DNA of 64,000 bases from Telmatactis stephensoni (GCA_029948255.1 JALIZF010001415.1:235385-299384), one strand, 5' to 3'. Positions 1 through 12,039 are shown, counted from the first letter of the stretch. Notes: a model not told the origin generated them from the sequence alone. Numbers and translations: made by a program.

Positions 1-151
1 TAAAGACGCTTAGAACGAGCACGTTGATAAGAACTATGAAAACACTCAAGACTCCGAGAAGAACATCGTAAACCAAGAACGTGTGGTCATAGCCATGTAG
101 TTGTGGATGGGTATTGGTAGCATTATCAATGATGCTTGTATTGTTTTCCAT
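1..151 (-). CDS. N-terminus of a class A (rhodopsin-like) GPCR, cut by the window edge
   Basis: On the minus strand an ATG at 151-149 opens a frame that stays open to the window edge (50 codons plus one base). The predicted protein begins MENNTSIID. It has two N-glycosylation sequons (NNT and NAT) in a short extracellular N-terminus and then a hydrophobic TM1-like stretch. The segment LINVLVL would supply Asn1.50 of TM1. The residues VYD just before TM1 also occur at the same place in the complete GPCR at 40160-41242 (EPVYDSC), so the two may be paralogues from one local family; this is inference. Ligand and function cannot be inferred from TM1 alone. No convincing splice acceptor was seen just upstream of the ATG. 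Confidence 0.7.
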   Translation of the reverse strand, partial: MENNTSIIDNATNTHPQLHGYDHTFLVYDVLLGVLSVFIVLINVLVLSVF

Positions 152-2796
152 TCTACACTCGTTTCAACAAGCGACCAACTTGGTAGTAAGATTTAGTCTT
201 AAGATGCGTCTACAATTGCCTTGCTGCTGTCCGTGAACGTTCTGATTACTTTTGCTTTGAAAAGCTGTTTTTAAGCAAAGTTTGCTAATTAAACTGATAT
301 TACAATAAGAATGCTATGCCACCTCTCAATCAGGCATCAAGTACAATATCGCTATTGTTCCAGACGAGTTGTTTTTCCAGTGCCTTTTAAATCTTCAATC
401 CTGCCAAGAGTCAATAATACATCTCAACCAGCTGTAACGACAGAATAAGAATAGAGAAATTCTAATTAAACTTTGCTTTTTTAATGAAGTATCTACACAC
501 AAAAAGAAGAAAACCTTTTTAATATAGACAAGGGATGTTTAAATTTCTAATTTTGTAAAAACAATGCATGAATATGAAACTAGAAAAGAAACTACATCTT
601 AATCTCTTGAAATAGTGACTAGCCTTTCGCTTTGGTATATCAAAAATAAATTTTAGTAAGAATTTTCGTTCAAGATATAATTATTTGTTAACACTCTTCT
701 TTTTCTTAGGAATACATTATAATTTCTGCTGTGAAATCAAAAATTTCGCACGTCCAACAAAGGCGAGTACTCGTTGAATCGTAAGAGGAATTAGGGTCTT
801 AAGGTTGGGATATTCTGTTATTCATTACTGTTGACTTTTTTAAATCACTCAAATCAGTATAAAGCGTATGTTTTCAATTCATGATATAAAGAAAGGTTTT
901 CAAGGAAACCTGGTCACCCTATACGTTGTAGTTATTGCTAATCCTAGTCTAAAGACACAAACAATGAGCATTCAGCTACGTAGTTTAACATTTCTGTGAT
1001 TAGAAAAGCTTAGCCGTACAACAGATCATTAGCACTCTTATCTCTTACCTTTTTACTTAATTCTGCTAATATATATATCAAAATAGTTTTAACACTCTTC
1101 TACTTGAAGGTTATGATTCAGTTCTTCTACCGAAATAGTCTGAGAAAGAAAACTGATTGATTGGGATCACTTTCCTGGCCTATGAAAACTTAGATATCAA
1201 TAAACAAATTTATTTTCGTTTGTCACTGGCTTTCATAGGCTATTGACAAAGTCTTACAGATTAAGTAAAACTACTGTCTTGAATGAAAGGTCTACAGATC
1301 ACATGCCAGTCGTATTTTAAAGTGATAATAAAGAGGTTTGAACGAAAATAATTGTCAGTGAACTCCTTAGTTCTACAGCACAAGAAGTGATAATTTTGAA
1401 AGTGAACTTACACATTTTCAATGTTACGCTTTATAACGAAACTAAAACTTTGTGTACTGATAAATATACTAATTACATGTACATTTTGTCAAAATTATGC
1501 AATATTTTCTAAATATTTCTAGGCCATTCTCAACATTTTTTACGAAGGAAGTAAAAATAAGTAAAGTGGACAATTTAGTACGAATAAACAAATAACAGTG
1601 ATAAAAAGTCTTCAAACTGGGGAATCGATCTCAACACCACTGAAGAACAGAAGATTAGAAGAATTTGAGAGCTGATCATATGTGAATGAAAGCCGATATT
1701 GGTAAACCTTCATGAAAACAATTGCACTTTTTAAAAGCTTTGATATATGGCAATTTGTAATTGGCGAAGCTTTAATGAAAACGAGAGGAAAAGGATCAAA
1801 TAGAAGATATTTGTTGTTACAACACAAATATATAATCTAAATAGTACTCGACGTAGCTTTTTGAAGAAATCAAAAACTAAATATTCAAAGGAAATGATGG
1901 AAAGAGTTTCAGTAAAGCGAAAATAATGATATGACCACTAAATTTGTGACCATTAATTGCTTGATACACCCTATTGAAGAACTGACTTTACTCTTACTCT
2001 CTTAGACAAGCGTCTAAGAGAACAATTTCTCGCTAAATCGGCTGTTTTTTGATGAAGAGGAATAATTACAATATCTTTCGAATTTTAAATTGAAACTATT
2101 AACACATTCCATATTAAAAGGCTAGAAATCTCTGTTTACATTTGCATCTATGAATTTTGAATTTTTTTCGACAATATACAAATAGCGTCTATTCCGGTGT
2201 AAGTCTTTATTGATAAATTGTGACAAAAACTATCAGACATCCCTCGATTCAATGACAAGAGTTTACGGAATTGAAGTCCTAATCTTTGAACTTAAATTTC
2301 AGATCTTTAATTGATAATCATTGCAAACAAAATCTGTATAAAGACTGCTTAGCCTTTCTTTCTTTCTTTGTAAAAATAGTTTCTGTTTTTCCTGTCTTTC
2401 TCCTTCATGTTACTTCTGTGTTTATTTTCTATTTATATTTTCCTTCTCTTATATTCTTCTTTATTTTGTACTAATTGTTGTTTAGTTGATTGGGTTTTGC
2501 ACTTTCTAGACTTCCTATTTGATTCAGATTTCAAGTGTTGATTTTTCTTTTAATTAATTTTTGATCGTGGATGCCACAATTAAATATTGTATTTTACTTG
2601 AATGTAGTGATACATGTCAATTTTTGTCGTTTCCATGATTTTTCTTATTTTAAACTTGTTTTGCTCATCTGTACTGCGCATATATTTTCATCTGTTCATG
2701 TTCTTTTCGTTCACTCGAGGAGTTTATGACTGTGATTTTATTCTTTGCTGAGAGATTGATATAAAGGAAACCACTTGATACAATCAATCAAAATTC
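152..2796. other. AT-rich intergenic stretch, no gene recognised
   Basis: No coding region with recognisable protein features was found on either strand. Short open frames here are AT-rich and resemble nothing known. The only small structure noted is a perfect 10-bp stem with a 4-nt loop at 1998-2021 (arms TCTCTTAGAC and GTCTAAGAGA). Confidence 0.5.
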
Positions 2797-2965
2797 TTTC
2801 ATTCTTTCTTTCATTCTTTCTTTCCTTCTTTCTTTCTTTCTCTCTCTCTTCCTCTCTTTCTCTTTCTTTCTTTCTCTATATATCTTTCTATCTTTAGTTA
2901 TTGTTCTGTCTCTTTTTTTTCTTCTCTCTCTAATTTTCTTCCATCCTCGAGTTTTTCTTTCTTTT
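2797..2965. repeat. Pyrimidine-rich microsatellite (CTTT/CTCT)
   Basis: An imperfect C+T tract mixing CTTT, CATT and CTCT units. It lies immediately upstream of the palindromic element that starts at 2981. Confidence 0.8.
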
Positions 2966-2980
2966 TCTTCTCACGTTATG

Positions 2981-4066
2981 CACAGGCAGCCCAAGCTCAT
3001 TATCTGACAACATAAACAGTTGTAAATACACGTAAATGCATGGAGCCTAAAATACGACTTTTGACGAATGATATTACAGAATACATTAATATAACATTCT
3101 ATGTAACTTGTAAAGTTGTTATAATTGTAAATAAAGCCTTATTTCACGGTTTTTTTCAAGATCTCCCTCCCCCTACTAAGAAGAGGAAAAGGCTGGAAGC
3201 TTCGCTTCGAACGAGCTCCAATCGTCTACATATTTCGAACTCAAAAAATACCTTTCGCTTGACCAAATAATTCCAACGCTCGTCTTCATCAGCATCAATA
3301 ATTGTTCTAACCACCCTGTAAACCTCATTCTCCAACGACCACGTCTTACGGAGAAACAAAATTATTTAGTTCGAATCTTCGGTCTCCTGTGAGGCTTGAA
3401 GCCCACCTCCACCGCCACTTTCAACACAGGCAGCCCAAGCTCATTATCTGACAACATTAAACAGTTAAAATACACGTAAATTCATGGGGTCTAAAATACG
3501 ACTTTTGGCGAATAAATTACAGAATACATTCTATGTGCCTTGTAGAGTTATTATAATTGTAAATAAAGCCTTATTTCACGTGTTTTAAAGATCTACTAGA
3601 TAATGAGCTTGGGCTGCCTGTGTTGAAAGTGGCGGTGGAGGTGGGCTTCAAGCCTCACAGGAGACCGAAGATTCGAACTAAATAATTTTGTTTCTCCGTA
3701 AGACGTGGTCGTTGGAGAATGAGGTTTACAGGGTGGTTAGAACAATTATCGATGCTGATGAGGACGAGCGTTGGAGTTATTTGGTCAAGCGAAAGGTATT
3801 TTTTGAGTTCGAAATGTGCAGACGATTGGAGCTCGTTCGAAGCGAAGCTTCCAGCCTTTTCCTCTTCTTAGTAGGGGGAGGGAGATCTTGAAAAAAACCG
3901 TGAAATAAGGCTTTATTTACAATTATAACAACTTTACAAGTTACATAGAATGTTATATTAATGTATTCTGTAATATCATTCGTCAAAAGTCGTATTTTAG
4001 GCTCCATGCATTTACGTGTATTTACAACTGTTTATGTTGTCAGATAATGAGCTTGGGCTGCCTGTG
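2981..4066. mobile_element. Composite palindromic DNA transposon: two 444-bp inverted arms around a nested MITE
   Basis: Both ends carry the same terminal inverted repeat, starting CACAGGCAGCCCAAGC. The 7-bp direct repeat CGTTATG flanks the whole unit (2974-2980 and 4067-4073), as expected of a target-site duplication. The left arm (2981-3424) and right arm (3623-4066) are each exactly 444 bp, reverse complements with only a few mismatches seen by eye. The centre (3425-3622) is itself a TIR-bounded copy of the same family. Open frames of 67-76 aa in the arms occur in both only because the arms are inverted copies, and they match no protein I know. The superfamily is not assigned: a 7-bp duplication is compatible with several DNA-transposon groups. 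Confidence 0.85.
3425..3622. mobile_element. 198-bp MITE at the centre of the palindrome
   Basis: Bounded by inverted repeats that begin CACAGGCAGCCCAAGCTCAT and end with the complement. Its interior is an internally deleted, more diverged version of the outer 150-200 bp of the 444-bp arms (shared tract around AATAAAGCCTTATTTCACG). The flanks are TTTCAA on the left and TTGAAA on the right, an inverted pair rather than a direct target duplication. Confidence 0.8.
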
Positions 4067-4590
4067 CGTTATGTAGGTATGTGTGACTTTTTACTTCCAT
4101 TCTACAGATTTTCTCACAAAAACTATCGAATAACAAATCGAGGTGACGAGAGATTGTTTGCGCATTTAACGTTTGTCAGTCTTTTCTTCTCGTTTATTTT
4201 AACATTTAAAATACCCAGGGAATACATCTAAAATAATCGGCTGAACTAACAAAGTACTCGCCAGCTATAAAGGGCCATTGACAAATCAGTAAACCAAAAT
4301 CTCAAGCTGAAGCAAATAATTACATTACTTCCTAAAAGCCCATAGCTGACGGTATAGATATACAGTCAAAAGGGAGACTGGGAAGATATGAAGCCTTTTT
4401 GGTGAGTTTAAAATTTTCAAAATCTGACTTAAGGGTTTGAATTATTGGAAAAATAGCAAACTTTACCAAGACACACTGATTTGGGACAGTTTGCCTTCAT
4501 TACGAGCAAATCTCACTGTGAGAAGCTTTTAAACGTTCCTTTATGTGACATTTTTGATTTGGTGGGGTTTGGCCATGTATATTCATTCGC

Positions 4591-4944
4591 AATGAGCTTT
4601 TATCAGGTATTTTTAAATTCGTAAAACAGAATAAGAATTACCATAGCTGGAAAGAGCATGTTAAAATTAGCATGACAGTGAAGTTTGAAGGAATCAGTAA
4701 ATCCAAAACTCACGAGAATATGAATTTTTTAAAAGTGTGAATTTGTAAGAAAACCTTTGCTGGTAGGCATCTACCAGCGAATATTTTCATACAAAATTTC
4801 GATTTCGGAAAATTCATATCTTCGCGAGTTTGAAAGTAACTTCATTCAAACTTCACAGTTTGACTAATTTTGACGTGCTCTTTCCAGCTATGGTAATTAT
4901 ATTTCTGTACTGTGACTTTTGGAATTACATGATAAAAGCTCATT
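4591..4944. mobile_element. Foldback/MITE with long imperfect inverted arms
   Basis: Ends AATGAGCTTTTATCA and TGATAAAAGCTCATT are perfect reverse complements. Interior blocks also pair, for example TTACCATAGCTGGAAAGAGCA against TGCTCTTTCCAGCTATGGTAA. The interior resembles the 35606-36296 foldback (shared block GTGAAGTTTGAAGGA), so both belong to one family. No coding capacity. Confidence 0.75.
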
Positions 4945-5002
4945 CCCTGTCAGTTTTATGTCTGTGAACCCTCCCTGCCCCCTCCCCTGCTGGATTGTAT
5001 TA

Positions 5003-5079
5003 TTCATTCATTCTTTCATTCACTCACTCACTCACTCACTCACTCACTCACTCACTCACTCACTCACCCACCCACCCAT
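5003..5079. repeat. (CACT)n microsatellite
   Basis: About 17 tetranucleotide units, CATT-type at the left and CACC-type at the right. Apart from this array and the adjacent foldback, no gene was seen between 4074 and 5562. Confidence 0.95.
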
Positions 5080-5572
5080 TTTGATATAGAATTTTGATAT
5101 AGTGCCCGTCAACATTTTTAACAGACGTTAGTATGTCTATCCAAGCAGTCTTGGGTTTCCTGTGTTCCGAATTCTCCCTGATCATGAAAATTCTATAATT
5201 TAAAACGAGACCGCCTGAAAATGGAGACAACCGGGTTAAGGAGGATAATTAGTAATGAAACTACTAAGTTAGCAGATTCAATACTTTTCAGAGCCTTTTC
5301 GAAACCCAGCTGACTTTGACAAGAATTACTACCCGAACAACTTGCCTTGTTATAACAAAGCAGAGCTGCAAGCCGTGTGGGATCTACAGCAAGCATTGTG
5401 CACATGCGTATTTGAGTTCGAAATGTTATTTGCTAAGATGAACGTGATTTTGGCAGTTTTGTGGAGGGTCTGATTGTCAGTAATTATATTAGATGGGATC
5501 ATCACTTCTGCGCCAGCATTTTTAGGTATTTTGCAGCTAGTTCACTTCGTTCTACCTAATAATGCTGTGAGC

Positions 5573-5883
5573 GACACTAGAGAAAAACGTTTGCGCATGC
5601 GTGCATACTACGATGTTTTTTAAAAGAAATATGCGAGTTTTAGCTTGAAATGAATTTCCGGTGTATACCTTAATTTCTCTTGTATACTTTTGTGAGACAA
5701 ATATATTGCCTTAATGCAGGCATTATATGAATACTAGCCATAAGTTTCAAGAACTGACCTTAAGTTTTGATCTGACATTTTGTGAAAACCATTGTTGAAG
5801 GGAAGCGTAAAAGCGAAATTTGCATAAGTTTACAGAGCACAAAGACGTGACTACGAGCATGCGCAGACGTCTTTCACTAATTT
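5573..5883. mobile_element. MITE with CACTAG termini, copy 1
   Basis: The terminal inverted repeat pairs CACTAGAGAAAAACGTTTGC with GCATGCGCAGACGTCTTTCA at the far end. The direct repeat TGCTGTGAGC (5563-5572 and 5884-5893) flanks it, giving a target-site duplication near 10 bp. The interior matches copies at 16014-16443 and 58800-58925 (shared block GCGAAATTTGCATAAGTTTAC). Duplications of 8-10 bp occur in hAT, P and Mutator-like groups; I do not choose between them. Sequence from 5894 to 6380 shows nothing recognisable. Confidence 0.8.
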
Positions 5884-6380
5884 TGCTGTGAGCAGTAATT
5901 ATCTACCACAGAAGGTCAGCTTTAAACGCAGTTATATCAATCCTTGGTCAAGGTCTTGAAGGGAGGTCTTGATCACTAGCTAATCACACTTCAAACTTTC
6001 CGCCAATTCACGTATATATATCTAAAATCGATTTCAGGAAATTCGCGCCAAAATCTGGCTTACTTTCACGGATCACGCACTCAACTCGAGTCAAATCAGG
6101 AATCACACAAAACCCCTTCCAATCCCTGTTGGATGTTTATGTGTGTGATAGCAACGTGCTGTTTCCTTTTTCTAAGAAAAAGTTTTTCTGCAGGACTCAA
6201 AGTTTTCCAGAAATGATTCGATAAGCGGTGGCTTGAGCCAGCCAAAAGTACGTTGTCATTGAATGCTCAATCAAAGCTGTACCAAGTGTGATAATTAGAC
6301 GACAAAAGATGTGTGATAGAGTTTGTAAAGTATTTGGACGTGTTATTGTCATATGGAAAGTGAGAGATTACGTAGCATAA

Positions 6381-6629
6381 AGGCCGGTACACACGAGGGA
6401 GCACGCTCCCGGCGCACGCTCCCGGAGCGTTGTTCCACAACTAGTACACACGATGGAGCATGTTCAATTTGCCCCCGTCGCACGCCCCCAAATATTCAAC
6501 AAGTTTGATATCATGGAGCATTTTGCGGGGTGAAAATTCTGCTCCCAAGGAGCAAGTTTACCCATGAAATCTTTGGTACACACGATGGAGCTTTGCTCCG
6601 GGAGCGTGCTCCCTCGTGTGTACCGGCCT
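6381..6629. mobile_element. 249-bp PIF/Harbinger-like MITE
   Basis: A terminal inverted repeat of about 32 bp starts AGGCCGGTACACACGAGGGA and is mirrored at the right end. The element is flanked by TAA at 6378-6380 and 6630-6632. A 3-bp TWA-type duplication is the known hallmark of PIF/Harbinger elements. The interior has several shorter copies of an ACACACGATGGAGC motif in both orientations. It is much more GC-rich than its surroundings and has no coding capacity. Confidence 0.85.
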
Positions 6630-6632
6630 TAA

Positions 6633-7871
6633 AGGTGTTAAAACTACGTCTACACTAATTCTACACATAAAAACGCATATTTTTTACTCTCCTTTTTCGA
6701 CATCCACTGAAACACTATCTTCTTGGTAGAGACAAATGAAAACTACCGTCTTAGTATGGAAGAGCAAGGCTTGACCGCCGCATCCAGTTTTCTATGATAG
6801 CCGGGATCATAACTCTTGTTTTCTTTTCCCTGGGACCCATATCGATTAACATATTTAGCTAATTCAGCTAGAAGTTTTAAAAATCCAGCTTGTTTTTGGC
6901 TGTGGCTCGAAGGCAAAGCCTCTCCATCGTTTTCTTAAAACCTCTCCCACTGGTACGTACTACTCTGTCCAGATCTCTCACTACGGACGTCGGAAGAGAA
7001 GCAAGAAAAACAATAAATAAGCAAGAAAAGGTAAAAAATCGTAATTTTAAATACACGTGAGCGAAAACATTCGTTGTATGTTGGCATGAAATACGTACAC
7101 ATTATTCTCGAAAAAAGTATACGTAATTTTAATTCGTTGGAACTGACTTGACATCAAATTGAAGCACCGCCAGCGAAACTATACCTTCGCACTTGTTGGT
7201 GAACAAAACAAAAGAATAATGATTCTTTTAATGATGTTAACGTTTTGAGCGAAGCTCTGATGTGTAAAAAAAACCCAAAAGCTTTTGTTAAAGGGATTAG
7301 TGTCTGGCAATAACTTTCGAAAGGCCGCTAAATCGGAAAACTCTAATGAGAGTTATGTAAACAGCTTTGCCCTGATTGAGTCCGATTGGACATTAAGGGA
7401 AGGTTTGAATTCCCTTAAGTTTCTTTTGTTCGCTAATCCAGGAACAATAGAACACAAGTTTTGTTGATCCAGGAATAATAGACTACGAGTTGGTCTTACG
7501 GATTACTGATACCGGTGACTAATAGAAACCACGTAAACATCAACTTGGCCTTGCTGGAAAACCAGTTCTCTCAAGCTCTTGGTATCTTGTTTACTACCTA
7601 AAGGAGACTCCTCCTACTTGTGCATACTAGGTGTTACACAACAGGGTACACACCCAAACTTTTGAGCGAGTTGTTCTTCCAAGTTGTAAAGTACTACGTA
7701 ATTGTAAATTAAACTGAAGCATTTGTGAACCCAAGAAAAGTTTCTACCTAGCAGTCTTCTAACAAATAAATAGCTCGCTTAAATTTAAATTTTTGTCTCT
7801 AGCAGAGACGTTCTTGAACACACGTTCACAAAATGCTTTAGACCACAAATATGGACCACGAGTTTTCACCA
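6633..7871. other. Intergenic stretch, no gene recognised
   Basis: Only short open frames without recognisable features. A small local duplication is seen near 7438-7475 (ATCCAGGAACAATAGA and ATCCAGGAATAATAGA). Confidence 0.5.
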
Positions 7872-8370
7872 AAAGAGCTCAGTTTTATTGGAGGTCCTAA
7901 GATGAGAAATTTTGAAAATGAATTGCAAGAATTTCGCGCGAAAAATTCCGCTAAACATAGCTAATTATTCAACAATCGCTGGAGTCTAAAATGCCCTTAT
8001 CGGATCCAGTTCACACGGTAACGTATTGGTAATGACTTCCAGTGCTTAGGTATAAATTAAGCGCCTACAATATAACTCGAAAATGCGGAGTTCTCTTCCT
8101 GGTTGTTTCAATTTTATACTGACTTTGACGCGTGATATTTTTCCATCTGGGATGCGTTCGATTTAAATAATTATCCACAGCGCACTAGCGGTAGGTTGAC
8201 TCCTAATGTCTCAGTATTTCGGTAGCTGAAGGTCGTTGAACATATTTTTGAAGAACGAGACCGCCAATCAAATGTTCCATGTCAACATAAAATTTCTTGC
8301 ATTTGATATGCAAATGAATTTTAAAGCAAAAACACAGATATGCGCAGACAAATTGTATACATGCTGAGAG
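7872..8370 (+). repeat. Dispersed ~500-bp repeat, copy A
   Basis: Aligns by eye, in the same orientation, with 14227-14736. Shared blocks include AAATTTTGAAAATGA, ATTTAAATAATTATCCACAG, CAAATGTTCCATGTCAACAT and ATGCGCAGACAAATTGTATA. Several small indels separate the copies, so the duplication is not recent. No coding potential was seen. Confidence 0.75.
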
Positions 8371-8439
8371 CCAGAGTTTACTGACCGAGAAAATTCGATA
8401 AGCCGAGTAAGATCAAAGGAATTTTTAGTTTTACCTTGG

Positions 8440-8497
8440 AGTTTGTTTGTTTGTGTTTGTTTGTTTGTTTGTTTGTTTGTTTGTTTGTTTGTTTGTT
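8440..8497. repeat. (GTTT)n microsatellite
   Basis: About 14 tetranucleotide units with one interruption. Sequence from 8498 to 8685 shows nothing further. Confidence 0.95.
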
Positions 8498-8720
8498 GAT
8501 TCCTGTCATTTACATCGCTATAGAGCTAGAGATAGAGGAGTGCTCTGTTGCATTCGACTACTTACCCCAAAAATGAGCCATCTTATTTTATGTATAGAAC
8601 AAGGTCAATATGCATTTTGTACTATCGTATTTTTGTATTATTCTATTCTATTGTAAATGATTTATAGTCATAGGAAGCCAAACGCATCATCAGCCGTGAT
8701 CATGTTATATACACAACAAC

Positions 8721-8800
8721 ATGACATGACATGACATGACATGACATGACATGACATGACATGACATGACATGACATGACATGACATGACATGACATGAC
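8721..8800. repeat. (ATGAC)16 microsatellite
   Basis: Sixteen uninterrupted ATGAC units inside the inverted-repeat-bounded unit. Confidence 0.95.
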
Positions 8801-8801
8801 A

Positions 8802-8995
8802 CAACACGACACAACACAACACCGGCAACACAACACAACACAACACAATACAATACACACTACAATACATCACAATACATCACAACACATCACAACACAA
8901 TACAATACAATACAATACAATACAATACAATACAATACAATACAATACAATACAATACACACTACAACATCACAACACAAAACATCACAACACAA
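8802..8995. repeat. (AATAC)n / (ACAAC)n degenerate array
   Basis: Pentanucleotide array, pure AATAC in roughly 8895-8957 and mixed ACAAC/ACATC on both sides. Confidence 0.9.
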
Positions 8996-9160
8996 CAAAA
9001 AACAACTCATCCCAACAACTTATACTAGACCACATGCACAACAGCACACCAAACCGCATCATCCTGCACCATGCAATGCAATAGATTTAGACTTTATTAT
9101 AATAATAACCCTAATAAAGCTGTGTTGTGTTGTATATATAACATGATCACGGCTGATGAT

Positions 9161-11640
9161 AGGGTAGAACTAATGAGGGTAGAACGTGATCACAGTTGTA
9201 CAATTGATAACGCAATAAACAAATAGGTTAATAATTTTGTTATTCGGAAACTACCGAGTCTTGTAGTGCAAGACAGTAAAATTGATGATCAAAACGCAGC
9301 GTACCTCTCGCTTATCATTTATGTTATACTTAGTGCATAACTGATTAACATAAACCATTACATACCTATATGTACATACTACATATACATATATGAACAT
9401 ACCTAGGTTGTGGTAATCACTGCCCTGTATGCGGTCAGTTCTTGATTTGTAAATAATTTGTGATCAAATATCCTCACAGATTGATCAGAATCAACTGCGC
9501 TACTGGGCATCTATAGATATATGTTCAATTAAAGCAGTATATTAATTGTTACACAGTGGTAGATCTACCACAACATGTGCGTCAGTCAATCAAAGGCAAC
9601 CTTGTAATACATTGTTAATATGTCTGCTTTTGCTGAAATTAAAGCCTTTCTTTCTGTAAAAGCCTGTAAAATATAGCTTTTCCGTTCAGAGTGTTCTTCT
9701 CCTGCTTCCTATAAACAATATCATTCAAAGAGTTTTGTTTATAAAAGCTTAATTTCTTTGCTATATATATCTTTACTTTTATGTATTTACCATTCATTCG
9801 TACCGGCTCGTTTATATATTCTTTCGCTCAATCCTCGTCTATTCATTCGTTGAGTAATTTATTCATTAATTTTGTCATTCTTATAATCTTTTTCGAAGTA
9901 TATTACGGTCATCATCTGTTTTGTGATATTGTAATAAGATCGGCTAGCCCCTCCTGCTCAACCCTGGGGCCATTCAAGCTATTGATCGACATTTATCTAT
10001 GTTTTTCATCGAGATAGAGGCAAAACCTGAGACAAAGTAAGGAATCTTTACAAAAACAAAAATATAATAATAATAATAACCACAGAAATTGTACATCTTA
10101 ATAACATCTCAAATATATATTCAACATTTACAAACTTAAGATTGTTGCAGTCAGAAATTACTTTAGCTTACTAAATCTTCATGGTTAAGTTATCGAATTC
10201 TTCTGTCGAATTTCTCCAAAAGAGTGAGGTAGTGGACAGTACATAATATCCAAAGCTATCTTGGAACAAATGAGTTGAAATTAAGAGGAGATTTTTTTCA
10301 ATGACGAGCAATAATGGCGAAAGCGCCAAAACCTAGACCGTGCGAGTTTTAATCCAAATTTTCGTTCTGGATTAACATTCAAATCCTTTTTCTACCTTAG
10401 AAACTGATACATGTACCAAGATAAAAAAAATACCTGTTCAAAACAGATTTTTGAATTGTACAAAGACTTTTTCTTGAAGTTGTGTTGGAATTAAGCTTCT
10501 TCAAGCTGAATATAAAGAAAACTTACAGCAAACGAACAAATGAAGGCCTAAACTTCATTTTCGATCCAAATTTTCGTTTTGGATTAACACTTTGATTCAA
10601 CTTTCATCGGCCAAAACTACTTACAAACAACTAAACATTTAGGGTTAGGGTTAAACTTTCTCAGTGACAGAAATTATTTTAGTTTTGTACAACAGCTATT
10701 CTTCGACTCAGGAGTTTTTGTCGGTCACCGTGCTAGAACTTGAAAAAAATCCCCTCTTAAACCACAATCATGGTGCAAAATAAATTCAATAGACTCCAAA
10801 ATATATACCTCGTATGATTGCCAACAACGATTCATACCTTGAAAAATTTTCATTACTCAAAAGTAAATCCGTTGACAACGATCAAAATCATCTGCCTAGT
10901 TGTATCTGCATAGAAGTTTCAGCTTCCTCCGTTTTGGCGGTCTGACGATATGGACAGAGTGAATTTACAATGAGAATCTAAAAACAGAAACGCATAAAGC
11001 ATAGACCGCATTTAAAGTAATTAACAGATATCTACACAATTTTTTGATTTAATCAAAAAGGATTAAGAAAATGGCTTTAAGTGTTAGAAGAAAATTAAAG
11101 ATAACTGAATTGATTTGATCATCCCAACTTATTCGGCATCCTATATATAGAGTTCCCACGACAACAGCAGTTATCTTGAATGTGTGATAGATATTTTGCT
11201 TATCAGCTAGTTTTCAAAGACTTTTCAAAAAGAAAAAAAATAAATAAAAGATGAAGAAAAACACTGAAAACGTAGGGCTTACCGTCTTCCATTGATCGAC
11301 ACTGATCAACAAGCATTAGACAGCTCGCTTGGTTCAGTCAAACGGTTTTGGATTCTGTCGTCGACTGTTATCTGATTTTGTACGATTCGGTTGGGAAGTT
11401 GATTTGCGATCTAGTTAACTGATCATGAACCTTAATTTGAACAAATATATCTCACCGTTATGAGAATTGTTATCAACGGCAATATCAGCCAATTTATTGC
11501 AGTTATTACCAAAACGGCATCAGAATAGAAGACACTAGCTCTTATACTACTATAAACCTGATAAAGAATCTTTTGATTGTTCTCATAGTCCTTTCTAGCA
11601 ACAAACTTGACGGTTCAATATCAACGTGAGTGGTTGACGT
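9161..11640. other. Intergenic stretch, no gene recognised
   Basis: No convincing coding region. A diverged 30-bp direct repeat occurs near 10351 and 10562 (core TCCAAATTTTCGTTNTGGAT), each copy able to form a small hairpin. A short TAA tract lies at 10064-10079. Confidence 0.5.
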
Positions 11641-12039
11641 ACACAGTTTCTATTGGAGATTTTTGACGCATTTGACGCAGCTTTTAGGCACTAAGTATTT
11701 AGTTTTGCATAACAACGATTTCATTGGATCAAGCAAACAATAACGCGTCTTTTATCTAAGAAACTTTATTTCAACTGCTCTTTAAAGTGCACTGAAACAG
11801 CAGATGAATGGATTTGTATTTCTTAAAAGATTTAAATAGTTTATACAAAAATATCAACATTTTTGCCTTCCATAATTTAAATAGTACAAAATTAGAATAT
11901 AAACACTTTGGCTAGTTTCCATAATTTGAAATATAATACTGTTCGTATTGTATCTAGTGCCAATTTCAAATACTCATTACCAACAAACTTGAAAGCATCT
12001 ATAGCTACTGAATCACATGAAAACCTCACATATATGAAA

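Larger units (their letters stand above)
8686..9160. mobile_element. Inverted-repeat-bounded unit filled with pentanucleotide arrays
   Basis: The left end (8686-8720) ATCATCAGCCGTGATCATGT and the right end (9124-9160) are reverse complements over about 35 bp. Between them lie a pure ATGAC array and a degenerate AATAC/ACAAC array. This looks like a MITE-type element whose interior was replaced or expanded by simple repeats. No target duplication was identified with confidence. Confidence 0.6.

Noticed and set aside
21..151. Possible pseudogene status of the left-edge GPCR
   Set aside because: Frame, start, sequons and TM1 are intact as far as visible; truncation is by the window edge only.
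3156..3891. Nearly identical 67-codon frames on opposite strands (3359-3156 and 3688-3891)
   Set aside because: They are the same sequence in the two arms of the palindrome, so identity reflects the inverted repeat, not selection on a protein.
10639..10656. TTAGGGTTAGGG telomere-like motif
   Set aside because: Only two units, far from any array; expected by chance at this scale.
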